Source: JBAVQS01 sp049694275
Lineage (GTDB): Bacteria; Chloroflexota; Anaerolineae; UBA4142; SHND01
Assembly (NCBI GenBank): GCA_049694275.1
Contig: JBAVQS010000058.1
Span: forward strand, 1-7,011
DNA length: 7,011 nucleotides
Direction of reading: 5' to 3'
Each line of letters opens with the position of its first letter. The first letter of the stretch is position 1. The position numbers and the translations under genes were made by a program. Under the pieces are notes generated by a model, which was given only the letters and a program-made list of their open reading frames with translations, ran no database searches and was not told the DNA's origin. Positions 1 through 6,200 of the stretch are shown here, piece by piece.

Positions 1-68
1 TGCCGCAGCAAGCGGCGGGCGCGCTGACGTCGTCTTGCCAGTTGCTGAGTTGTACCGAAAGGTCTCAT
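1..68 (-). CDS. Possible N-terminus of IS630-like transposase / helix-turn-helix protein (partial, cut by left edge)
   Basis: An ATG at 68-66 on the reverse strand opens a frame that stays open to the window edge, about 22 codons. It reads M-R-P-F followed by GTTQQLARRRQRARRLL. The pattern of Gly-Thr, a Leu, then an Arg-rich helix ending in Leu-Leu resembles, from memory, the first residues of IS630-family transposases and their solo helix-turn-helix relatives, just before the DNA-binding helices. An in-frame ATG at 77-75 would add three residues; neither start has a convincing ribosome binding site. No terminal inverted repeat or target duplication is visible. Other frames are also open here, as expected for so short a stretch, so the call rests on the residue pattern alone. 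If real, it is transcribed divergently from cydA. Confidence 0.38.
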   Translation of the reverse strand, partial: MRPFGTTQQLARRRQRARRLLR

Positions 69-99
69 ACTGCACATTATCGCACATCCGAGAGCCTTC

Positions 100-128
100 C
101 GGACATTAATTAATCAAAACTCTGTAAC
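100..128 (+). promoter_or_regulatory. Candidate cydA promoter (weak match)
   Basis: CGGACA at 100-105 (four of six to the sigma-70 -35 consensus) and TGTAAC at 123-128 (four of six to the -10 consensus) are separated by 17 nt. Transcription would start near 135, giving a very short leader that still contains the GGAGG site. The spacer holds the AT-rich perfect palindrome ATTAATTAAT at 105-114. The match is weak and the start may lie elsewhere in 69-135. No clear FNR, Rex or ArcA site was found. Confidence 0.25.
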
Positions 129-138
129 CCAATTCCTT

Positions 139-143
139 GGAGG
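139..143 (+). promoter_or_regulatory. Ribosome binding site that decides the cydA start
   Basis: GGAGG lies five nucleotides before the ATG at 149. The same frame also opens at a TTG at 137, but that codon overlaps this site and would add four residues not expected at a CydA N-terminus. The ATG at 149 is therefore preferred. Confidence 0.85.
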
Positions 144-148
144 AAAAC

Positions 149-1528
149 ATGGATGTTCTACTCCTGTCTCGATTGCAGTTCGCAATCACCACGGTCTATC
201 ACTTTTTCTTTGTCCCGCTGACCCTGGGACTCTCAATTCTCGTGGCGCTCATGGAGACGCTGTATGTCACCAGCGGGCGCGAAATGTACAAAACCATGAC
301 CAAGTTCTGGGGCAAGCTGTTCCTCATCAACTTTGCCATGGGGGTCGTGACCGGCATCGTTCAGGAATTCCAGTTCGGCATGAACTGGTCCGAGTATTCC
401 CGCTTTGTGGGCGATATTTTTGGCGCACCGCTCGCGATCGAGGCGCTGCTCGCCTTTTTCCTCGAATCGACCTTCCTCGGGCTGTGGATTTTTGGCTGGG
501 ACAAGCTCTCCAAGCGGATCCACCTGCTCGCCGCCTGGCTGGTCGCCATTGGCTCTAATATTTCGGCCCTCTGGATTCTCATTGCCAACTCGTTCATGCA
601 GCAGCCCGTCGGATATATTCTCAACAATGGCCGGGCGGAGATGAAGGACTTTTTCGCCTTGCTGCTCAACCCGAATGTGCAGGTCCAGTATCCGCACGTC
701 CTGTTCTCCGGTCTCACCACCGCCTCGTTCTTTATCCTGGGCATCAGCGTCTATCACCTGCTGCGCAATTCGGATACGGAACTGTTCCGGCGCTCGTTCC
801 AGATCGCCTCCGTCGTCGCGGTCGCCGGCGTCAGCCTGGTCATCTTGAACGGCCACGCACAGGCCCAGCATATGGCGCAGGTTCAACCGATGAAGCTCGC
901 CACCGCCGAGGGGCTGTTCAAATCGGAAAGCCCCGCCTCGTTCTCGCTCATTACCATCGGCGATAGCCAGGGGCGCAACGATGTCTTTTCAATTCGCATT
1001 CCAAATGCGCTGAGCATGTTGGCCTACAACCAGTTGACCGGAGAGGTCAAGGGGATTAACGACCTTGAACAGCAGTACGTCCAGCAGTATGGTCCGGGCG
1101 ATTATGTGCCGCCCGCGTGGATCATGTACTGGAGCTTTCGCCTGATGGTCGGCGCCGGGTTCCTGATGCTGCTCCTTGCCGCTTATGCCCTCCTGATCAA
1201 CATGAGCGAGTGGCTCGACCGGAAACCGCCGCTGTTCAAATATTTCCTGTTTGCGATGGCGCTGCCTTATGTCGCGAACAGCACCGGATGGATCATGACC
1301 GAGATCGGGCGGTATCCCTGGGCAGTGAATGGATTGATGAAGATGGATCAGGGAGTCTCGATCAACCTCGGCGTTCCCGAGCTCCTGATCACACTCATCG
1401 GCTTTACGCTGGTCTATGCAATCTTGATGGTCGCGGATATCTATCTCCTGGCCAAGTTTGCCCGCGCCGGCGCCGAACCGGCGATGACCGAAGCGGAAAG
1501 CACGTTCGCACTATCGCCGGCGGACTAG
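149..1528 (+). CDS. cydA: Cytochrome bd quinol oxidase subunit I (CydA)
   Basis: Catalytic subunit of the membrane bd-type terminal oxidase. It oxidises quinol and reduces O2 to water using haems b558, b595 and d. The 459-residue product has about nine hydrophobic segments (near 10-35, 52-76, 92-117, 123-147, 182-204, 215-235, 322-350, 364-383, 408-433). By visual alignment with E. coli CydA the key residues are present: H18 (E. coli H19), E98 and E106 (E99, E107), H183 (H186), the quinol-site pair K249 and E254 (K252, E257), R331 and M333 in FRLMVG (R391, M393), and E385 (E445). The Q-loop is short, about 80 residues between K249 and R331 against about 140 in E. coli, which explains the smaller protein. 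The usual GRQPW motif reads GRYPW at 387-391. cydB follows after 29 nt, so the two are almost certainly co-transcribed. The complete ligand set suggests an active quinol oxidase. Confidence 0.97.
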   Translation: MDVLLLSRLQFAITTVYHFFFVPLTLGLSILVALMETLYVTSGREMYKTMTKFWGKLFLINFAMGVVTGIVQEFQFGMNWSEYSRFVGDIFGAPLAIEALLAFFLESTFLGLWIFGWDKLSKRIHLLAAWLVAIGSNISALWILIANSFMQQPVGYILNNGRAEMKDFFALLLNPNVQVQYPHVLFSGLTTASFFILGISVYHLLRNSDTELFRRSFQIASVVAVAGVSLVILNGHAQAQHMAQVQPMKLATAEGLFKSESPASFSLITIGDSQGRNDVFSIRIPNALSMLAYNQLTGEVKGINDLEQQYVQQYGPGDYVPPAWIMYWSFRLMVGAGFLMLLLAAYALLINMSEWLDRKPPLFKYFLFAMALPYVANSTGWIMTEIGRYPWAVNGLMKMDQGVSINLGVPELLITLIGFTLVYAILMVADIYLLAKFARAGAEPAMTEAESTFALSPAD

Positions 1529-1557
1529 ACCAAACAAGACGAATTTGGAGGCATCCT

Positions 1558-2574
1558 ATGGATCTCAATACGCTCTGGTTCATTCTGATTGCAGTACTGT
1601 ACAGCGGCTTTTTCCTGCTCGAGGGGTTTGACTATGGCGTGGGCATCCTCCTGCCCTTTCTCGGCAAGGACGATATCAAGCGCCGGACGATCATCAACAC
1701 CATTGGGCCGGTCTGGGATGGGAACGAGGTCTGGCTACTGACAGCCGGGGGCGCAACTTTTGCCGCCTTTCCGAATTGGTACGCCACGCTGTTCAGCGGT
1801 TTCTATCTGGCGCTCTTTCTCCTGCTGCTCGCGCTGATCGTGCGCGGCGTCGCCTTTGAATTCCGCAGCAAGGACAAGAATCCGCGTTGGCGCAGCCTCT
1901 GGGACTGGTGCATCTTTGCCGGCAGCGCGGTCCCTGCGCTGTTGCTGGGGGTGGCCTTCGCCAACCTGATTCACGGCGTCCCGATCAATGAAAAGATGAC
2001 CTACGTCGGCACCTTTTTCGACCTGCTCAATCCCTTTGCGCTAGTCGGTGGGCTAGCCTCGCTTGCCACCTTTACACTCTATGGCGCGATCTTTATCAGT
2101 CTCAAGACAACGGGAGACCTGGCGGCAAGCGCCCGCACCACGGCTTTACGCCTGTGGCCGGTAGCGGTCGTCCTGCTGGCTGTCTATTTTGGGATGACGT
2201 ATGTCTTTACCGACATCCTGAGCCGGCTCGGCATCAACCCGGGGATCATCCCCATCGCCATGTTCGCGGCGGCCCTGCTGGCCGGGTATTTCATCCGTCG
2301 CCAGTCCATGGGCTGGGCGTTCATCACAACGGGTCTCTCTATCCTACTCTCCACAGTCACCATCTTTTTGATTCTCTTCCCGCGCGTGATGGTGTCGAGC
2401 CTGGGAGACAAGTTTAGTCTGACCATCTATAATGCTTCATCCACGCCTTATACCCTGACCGTCATGACCATCATCGCCCTGATTTTTGTTCCAATCGTCC
2501 TGCTCTATCAGGGTTGGACCTACTGGGTATTTCGCAAACGAATTGAAGGCAAGCCCGAGCAACTGACGTACTAG
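1558..2574 (+). CDS. cydB: Cytochrome bd quinol oxidase subunit II (CydB)
   Basis: Membrane partner of CydA; it stabilises the haem-bearing subunit and contributes to proton access. The 338-residue product is highly hydrophobic with about eight or nine membrane segments and no cleavable signal. Family landmarks are EGFDYGVG at 22-29 (D25 matches E. coli D29), PVWDGNEVW at 51-59 (W53 and D54 match W57 and D58), LTAGGATFAAFP at 61-72, RGVAFEFRSK at 96-105, and the LNPF segment at 157-160. E. coli CydB is 379 residues; the difference lies mainly in the middle loops. The frame is open upstream to 1117 inside cydA, but the ATG at 1558 has GGAGG at 1547-1551 with a six-nucleotide gap and gives the expected N-terminus. 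No CydX- or CydS-like small gene follows: a terminator begins four nucleotides after the stop. Confidence 0.97.
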   Translation: MDLNTLWFILIAVLYSGFFLLEGFDYGVGILLPFLGKDDIKRRTIINTIGPVWDGNEVWLLTAGGATFAAFPNWYATLFSGFYLALFLLLLALIVRGVAFEFRSKDKNPRWRSLWDWCIFAGSAVPALLLGVAFANLIHGVPINEKMTYVGTFFDLLNPFALVGGLASLATFTLYGAIFISLKTTGDLAASARTTALRLWPVAVVLLAVYFGMTYVFTDILSRLGINPGIIPIAMFAAALLAGYFIRRQSMGWAFITTGLSILLSTVTIFLILFPRVMVSSLGDKFSLTIYNASSTPYTLTVMTIIALIFVPIVLLYQGWTYWVFRKRIEGKPEQLTY

Positions 2575-2577
2575 AAC

Positions 2578-2613
2578 AAGGCCCTTGCAGTTTGTGAAAA
2601 CCGCAAGGGCCTT
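2578..2613. terminator. Shared hairpin terminator between convergent cydB and the kinase gene
   Basis: AAGGCCCTTGC at 2578-2588 pairs perfectly with GCAAGGGCCTT at 2603-2613. After one A-C mismatch, GTTT (2590-2593) pairs with AAAC (2598-2601), closed by the tetraloop GTGA, a GNRA type on the forward strand. The hairpin fills nearly all of the 40 nt between the two stop codons and can form in either transcript. Neither side has a long T tract (TTATCATT on the forward strand, TTGTTCT on the reverse), so termination may depend on stem stability. Confidence 0.8.
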
Positions 2614-2614
2614 A

Positions 2615-4369
2615 TCATTCCGCACTCTCCGCCGGATGTTCCATGCCCGGCGGCGCAATCGGGAGGCAAACAGTAAAGGTGCTGCCCCGGCCCTCCTGGC
2701 TCGACACCTCGATTTGGCCATCGTGCTTCTGCACGATTTCCTGCACCACATACAGGCCCATGCCAAGACCATCAATGCGAAAGATCTCGGCATTGCTTGC
2801 GCGGTAAAAGCGCTCGAACAAATGGCTTTGCGCGGCGGCGGGGATGCCGATTCCCTTGTCCGCGACCGAAATCTGCACCGTATGCTCGTCTCGCTCAACC
2901 CTGATCGAGACTGGCCCCCCGGCCGGGCTGTACTTGACGGCGTTCTGAATTAAATTCTGCAACACCTGCTCCAGGCGGATTTCATCCCCGTCAATGATGA
3001 TGCCCTTGACATCGCCGGTCAATTCGAGCGTATGCCGCCGCAAGGTGGGCCGCGTCTCGACAATCACGCGCTCGATGAGCGACTCGAGGTCGAAGGGTCT
3101 TCGTTCGATGGTCAGTTGTCCCTTGTCGATATGCGACACGTCGAGCAGCGTTGTGATCATCCGAGTGAGCCGCACCGTCTGCCGGCGAATCGTGTCGATC
3201 ATGGATCGCGCCCGGTCGTCGTACGACGCCTCCCGGGCATGACGATCAAGCAGTTCAGCATATCCCAGCATGGAGGTCAAGGGCGTACGTAATTCGTGCG
3301 AAGCCATTGTAATAAACTGGTCCCGCAGCCGAATCGCCGTATTCGCCTCGCGATACAGGCGCGCCGTCTCGATGGCCATTGCGGCACGATTCGCAACCTC
3401 CTGGGCAAAGACCAGGTCTGCCGCGATAAACGAGCGACCAGGTTGGGAGAGACCAAAAACCATGGCCCCCAGTATCTGTCCGTGCACGGCGAGAGGGGCC
3501 AGAATAACGGTATGGGGATTGAGCCTTTCGAGCGCCTGTCGCATATTCTCATCCGCCGGCAGATTTGCGAGTACGAGTTCTCGAAAATGGCGGATCAGGG
3601 CCGGTTCCCCGGTCTGTAATACATCGCGCAGGGCATCGTCCATCTCGGCCACGAGCGGGCGCTCTGCGCTCAGCGCCTGCTCCATAAAGCGCTCGACGGC
3701 GGGATCGCGATGGGCGTGCGCCACCTGGCGGAGCCGGTCCGCTTCAAGCATCAGGAGCGTACAATAGTCCGCAAAAAACGGGATGGCCAGCCGCGCAACC
3801 GTTTCCAGGGTGTGATCGTATTCCAATGAACCGGCAAGCGCTGCACTGGCCGCCGCCAATGCAGTACTCTGCTTTTCGGCGCGCTTGCGGTCGGTGATAT
3901 CAGTCATCGTCCCGAGGATCTGCTGAATATGCCCCTGTTCGTCGAGCAACGGGACATAGACCGTGGAAAGGGTATACACCCCCGTCGGCAAGGCAATGGT
4001 CGCTTCGACGGATTGCGGGGAGTGTGTGGCAATCGCCCTTTCCAAGGTCGGGACATAGGTGGAATAAACCTCGTAGGGAAAGAGCTCGTCATCCCGGCGG
4101 CCCATCATCTCTTGCTCGGTCAAGCCGGTAAATTTCAGCCCTTGCCGGTTGACGAATTGAATGCGTCGTTGCGCATCATAAAGCACAAACCCGGAAGGGA
4201 TATTATTGACGGCAAGCTCAAACCGCTGCTCGCTCTCACGTAGAGCCTTCTCGGTCAATTTCGAATCAGGCTTGATCGGTGCGGGCGTCGGTTGTCGCCT
4301 GGGTTTTGAACGGGAGCTTGCGCGAGGAGAGCGTTGGGTCTGCGGCGTAGTACGCTTAGCGGAGGTCAC
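2615..4369 (-). CDS. Soluble PAS-GAF sensor histidine kinase
   Basis: A 584-residue cytoplasmic sensor kinase with no membrane segment or signal peptide. A basic, Pro/Ser/Thr-rich tail (1-37) precedes a PAS domain (about 43-165, ending in the PAC-like GTMTDITDRKRAE), a GAF domain (about 170-340, with VILAPLAVHGQILGAMVFG near its end), a HisKA dimerisation domain (about 345-415) and a HATPase_c domain (about 460-572). The phospho-acceptor is H358 in ASHELRTPLT. The ATP site has an N-box with N472 and N476, a G1 box DKGIGIP (504-510), an F-box LFERFYRA (517-524) and a G2 box GLGMGL (534-539), so it should be active. Start is GTG at 4369-4367, with GAAGG six nucleotides upstream. It ends in TGA followed directly by TAA. 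No receiver domain or response regulator is present, so its partner is elsewhere. The ligand is unknown; the position inside the cyd locus suggests a respiratory or redox cue, by inference only. Confidence 0.93.
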   Translation of the reverse strand: MTSAKRTTPQTQRSPRASSRSKPRRQPTPAPIKPDSKLTEKALRESEQRFELAVNNIPSGFVLYDAQRRIQFVNRQGLKFTGLTEQEMMGRRDDELFPYEVYSTYVPTLERAIATHSPQSVEATIALPTGVYTLSTVYVPLLDEQGHIQQILGTMTDITDRKRAEKQSTALAAASAALAGSLEYDHTLETVARLAIPFFADYCTLLMLEADRLRQVAHAHRDPAVERFMEQALSAERPLVAEMDDALRDVLQTGEPALIRHFRELVLANLPADENMRQALERLNPHTVILAPLAVHGQILGAMVFGLSQPGRSFIAADLVFAQEVANRAAMAIETARLYREANTAIRLRDQFITMASHELRTPLTSMLGYAELLDRHAREASYDDRARSMIDTIRRQTVRLTRMITTLLDVSHIDKGQLTIERRPFDLESLIERVIVETRPTLRRHTLELTGDVKGIIIDGDEIRLEQVLQNLIQNAVKYSPAGGPVSIRVERDEHTVQISVADKGIGIPAAAQSHLFERFYRASNAEIFRIDGLGMGLYVVQEIVQKHDGQIEVSSQEGRGSTFTVCLPIAPPGMEHPAESAE

Positions 4370-4383
4370 AAAATACCTTCATT

Positions 4384-4412
4384 TTTACCATCGTGATGGG
4401 CCGCATTATAGC
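4384..4412 (+). promoter_or_regulatory. Candidate promoter of cydDC
   Basis: TTTACC at 4384-4389 (four of six) and TATAGC at 4407-4412 (four of six) are separated by 17 nt. The start would be near 4419, leaving about 42 nt of leader with the AAGGA site before cydD. The -10 hexamer overlaps the -10 of the opposing kinase promoter. A perfect TATAAT at 4443-4448 also exists but is too close to the ATG to leave room for the ribosome binding site unless the message is nearly leaderless. Confidence 0.35.
4388..4399. promoter_or_regulatory. Inverted repeat CCATC-GT-GATGG, possible operator
   Basis: A perfect 5-2-5 inverted repeat lies between the -35 and -10 of the candidate cydDC promoter and over the predicted start of the kinase transcript, a position where a bound regulator could affect both. 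A second short repeat, TGAGA-T-TCTCA at 4422-4432, overlaps the kinase -35. I recognise no regulator family for either, and repeats this short can occur by chance. Confidence 0.3.
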
Positions 4413-4433
4413 ATATAGGTATGAGATTCTCAC
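4405..4433 (-). promoter_or_regulatory. Candidate promoter of the histidine kinase gene
   Basis: On the reverse strand GTGAGA (4433-4428, four of six to the -35 consensus) is followed after 17 nt by a perfect TATAAT (4410-4405). That hexamer is preceded by TGC, which makes an extended -10 element. Transcription would start near 4398 and give a leader of about 29 nt containing the GAAGG site before the GTG at 4369. This is the best promoter match in the window. Confidence 0.6.
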
Positions 4434-4450
4434 AATCCGGTCTATAATGG

Positions 4451-4455
4451 AAAGG
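4451..4455 (+). promoter_or_regulatory. Ribosome binding site of cydD
   Basis: AAAGG (within GGAAAGGA, 4449-4456) lies just before the ATG at 4461, with five nucleotides between. It supports that ATG as the start; the spacing is on the short side but workable. Confidence 0.6.
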
Positions 4456-4460
4456 ATTTC

Positions 4461-6197
4461 ATGTTCGATCGCGCCCTCTTTCGACTGGCGGGTTATCAAC
4501 GCTTCGGGCTTGGCCTGACGATTGCGCTTGCATTCGTGGGAGGCCTGCTCATCATTGCGCAGGCATGGTTGCTCAGCACCGTCGTCGCCGGCGTATTTCT
4601 GCATGGCCAAACGCTGTCACAAGTATCGAACCTTCTGACGCTTGCAGCCATCGTCATATTCGCCCGCGCCCTCTGCCAGATGGGGAGTGAGATCACGGCG
4701 AGCGGGGTCGCCATTCGTATCAAGAGTGAACTGCGGCGGTTTGTGTTTGACCACCTCCTCGCGCTCGGCCCGGCGTATGCGCATGGCGAACGGACCGGCG
4801 AGCTGACTGCAACGGTCGTCGAAGGGATTGAAGCGCTCGACGCCTATTTCAGCCAGTACATTCCACAGTTGGTCATCGCCGCGCTCATCCCCCTTTCGAT
4901 TCTGCTCGTCGTCTTGCCCATTGACCTCCTTTCGGCCATCATCCTTCTATTGACCGCGCCCCTGGTCCCGGTCTTTATGCTGCTCATCGGGAATGCGGCC
5001 GAAGGGCTCACGCGTCGCCAGTACAACCTGCTGAGCCGCCTCAGCGCGCATTTCCTCGACACGCTTCAGGGGTTGACGACACTCAAGGCCCTCAACCAGA
5101 GCCAGGCTCAGGCCAAAACAATCGGGCAGGTCAGCGCTCGGTATGCTACAGCCACGCTCAACGTCCTGCGTGTCGCCTTTCTCTCCGCGCTCGTCCTCGA
5201 GATCGTCGCCGCGATCAGCACCGCGATTGTCGCGGTCGAGATCGGGCTGCGCCTGCTCTATGGGCAGATGGAATTTCAACCCGCGCTCTTGATCCTCATC
5301 CTCGCGCCCGAATTCTATCTCCCACTGCGCTCGTTGGGTCTCCGCTTTCATGCGGCCGCATCCGGCGCATCGGCGGCCAGGCGGATATTCGAGATCGTCA
5401 ATACACCCGTGCCCCACCAACCGCCAACCACCACATTGCAAGAACAAACCGCCATTTGCAGTTTGCAGGCTGTGATTCGCTTTTCCTCCGTCCGCTATTC
5501 TTACCCTAGCCGCGCGGTATTGAATGGGGTGTCATTTGAGATCGTAAAAGGCCAGAGAGTTGCACTCTTTGGCCCGAGCGGCGCAGGCAAGAGTACCATC
5601 ATCAACCTGCTCTTGCGCTTTGCCGAAGCGACGGAGGGGGAGATCCTGGTGGACGGCGTTCCGCTGCACACGATTCCGGTCGATGCGTGGCGCGCACAGA
5701 TCGCCTGGGTGCCGCAATCGCCACACCTCTTGCATGACACCATCGCCGCCAATATCCGCATGGGCCGTCCCGATGCAACATCGGAAGAGGTCCAGAGCGC
5801 CGCGCGGGCGGCGCACCTCGACGCCCTGATCGAGTCGTTGCCGGAAAAGTACGAAACCATCGTCGGGGAGAACGCGGCGCGGTTGAGCGGTGGACAGGCC
5901 CAGCGACTGGCCCTCGCCCGCGCCCTGCTCCGGGACGCGCCGATTCTCATTCTGGATGAGCCGACATCGAATGTCGACCCCGAGACTGAGGCGCTGTTGC
6001 AAGCCTCCACCGAACAGCTTATGGCCGGGCGCACGGTGCTCGTCATCGCCCACCGGCTCGCTACCATCTACCGCGCTGACCAGATCATCGTCCTCTCACA
6101 GGGGCGCGTGGTGCAGGTCGGAACCCATACCGAGCTCATCGAGAGGGAAGGATTGTATCGACAACTCACAATCCGCAATCTGAAATCTGATATCTGA
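4461..6197 (+). CDS. cydD: Heterodimeric ABC exporter CydD (cytochrome bd assembly)
   Basis: One half of the inner-membrane CydDC ABC transporter required for cytochrome bd assembly. It was long described as a glutathione/cysteine exporter, and more recent structural work supports haem transport. The 578-residue product has an N-terminal transmembrane domain with about six helices (roughly 15-45, 55-80, 133-153, 156-176, 238-262, 268-288) and a C-terminal nucleotide-binding domain from about 338. The CydD-typical APEFYLPLRSLG is at 282-293. ATPase motifs are complete: Walker A GPSGAGKST (371-379), Q-loop Q419, signature LSGGQ (475-479), Walker B ILILDE (495-500), D-loop SNVD (503-506) and switch H531. 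It runs divergently from the kinase gene across a 91-nt gap and is followed one nucleotide later by cydC. Length is near that of E. coli CydD (588). The pairing with cydC and cydAB makes a generic multidrug exporter unlikely. Confidence 0.95.
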   Translation: MFDRALFRLAGYQRFGLGLTIALAFVGGLLIIAQAWLLSTVVAGVFLHGQTLSQVSNLLTLAAIVIFARALCQMGSEITASGVAIRIKSELRRFVFDHLLALGPAYAHGERTGELTATVVEGIEALDAYFSQYIPQLVIAALIPLSILLVVLPIDLLSAIILLLTAPLVPVFMLLIGNAAEGLTRRQYNLLSRLSAHFLDTLQGLTTLKALNQSQAQAKTIGQVSARYATATLNVLRVAFLSALVLEIVAAISTAIVAVEIGLRLLYGQMEFQPALLILILAPEFYLPLRSLGLRFHAAASGASAARRIFEIVNTPVPHQPPTTTLQEQTAICSLQAVIRFSSVRYSYPSRAVLNGVSFEIVKGQRVALFGPSGAGKSTIINLLLRFAEATEGEILVDGVPLHTIPVDAWRAQIAWVPQSPHLLHDTIAANIRMGRPDATSEEVQSAARAAHLDALIESLPEKYETIVGENAARLSGGQAQRLALARALLRDAPILILDEPTSNVDPETEALLQASTEQLMAGRTVLVIAHRLATIYRADQIIVLSQGRVVQVGTHTELIEREGLYRQLTIRNLKSDI

Positions 6198-6200
6198 AAT
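6180..6200 (+). repeat. Three tandem 7-nt units across the cydD stop and cydC start
   Basis: CTGAAAT, CTGATAT and CTGAAAT follow one another without a gap. The third unit contains the cydD TGA (6195-6197) and most of the cydC ATG (6199-6201). Loss of one unit would place cydC in the cydD frame and remove the stop. No Shine-Dalgarno-like sequence precedes cydC here, so its translation is probably coupled to cydD. Confidence 0.85.

Noticed and set aside
2..16. GCCGC-AGCAA-GCGGC hairpin as a terminator of an upstream gene
   Set aside because: Five pairs with no T tract, and it may lie inside the start of a divergent coding frame.
2..109. Forward open frame ending at 109 as the C-terminus of an upstream gene
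   Set aside because: All three forward frames are open for much of this stretch, and the translation shows no recognisable family; too short to support.
104..117. ATTAATTAATCAA upstream of cydA as an FNR box
   Set aside because: The right half ATCAA fits, but the left half has no match to TTGAT at the required four-base spacing.
137..148. TTG start giving a four-residue longer CydA
   Set aside because: The TTG overlaps the GGAGG site that is correctly spaced for the ATG at 149, and CydA proteins begin close to the conserved Leu-x-Arg-x-Gln-Phe segment.
233..886. 217-codon reverse frame opposite cydA
   Set aside because: It lies wholly inside cydA, is rich in charged residues as expected for the complement of a membrane protein gene, and resembles no known family.
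1117..1557. Long upstream extension of the cydB frame inside cydA
   Set aside because: It is an out-of-frame shadow of cydA, without CydB similarity; the ATG at 1558 has its own ribosome binding site and gives the standard N-terminus.
2592..2598. TTGTGAA as a Rex half-site
   Set aside because: It is in the upper stem and loop of the terminator hairpin with no matching half-site at the needed spacing.
2585..3767. Forward frames opposite the kinase gene, such as 2585-2953 and 3270-3767
   Set aside because: They are antisense to a well-conserved kinase, with Arg/Ser-rich composition typical of shadow frames.
4443..4448. Perfect TATAAT just upstream of cydD as its -10 element
   Set aside because: Transcription would begin near 4455, deleting most of the ribosome binding site, and no -35 match lies at the right distance. 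A nearly leaderless message remains possible but less likely.
4947..6067. Reverse frames opposite cydD, such as 4947-5447 and 5501-6067
   Set aside because: They are antisense to the conserved transporter sequence including its ATPase motifs, and show no recognisable domain.
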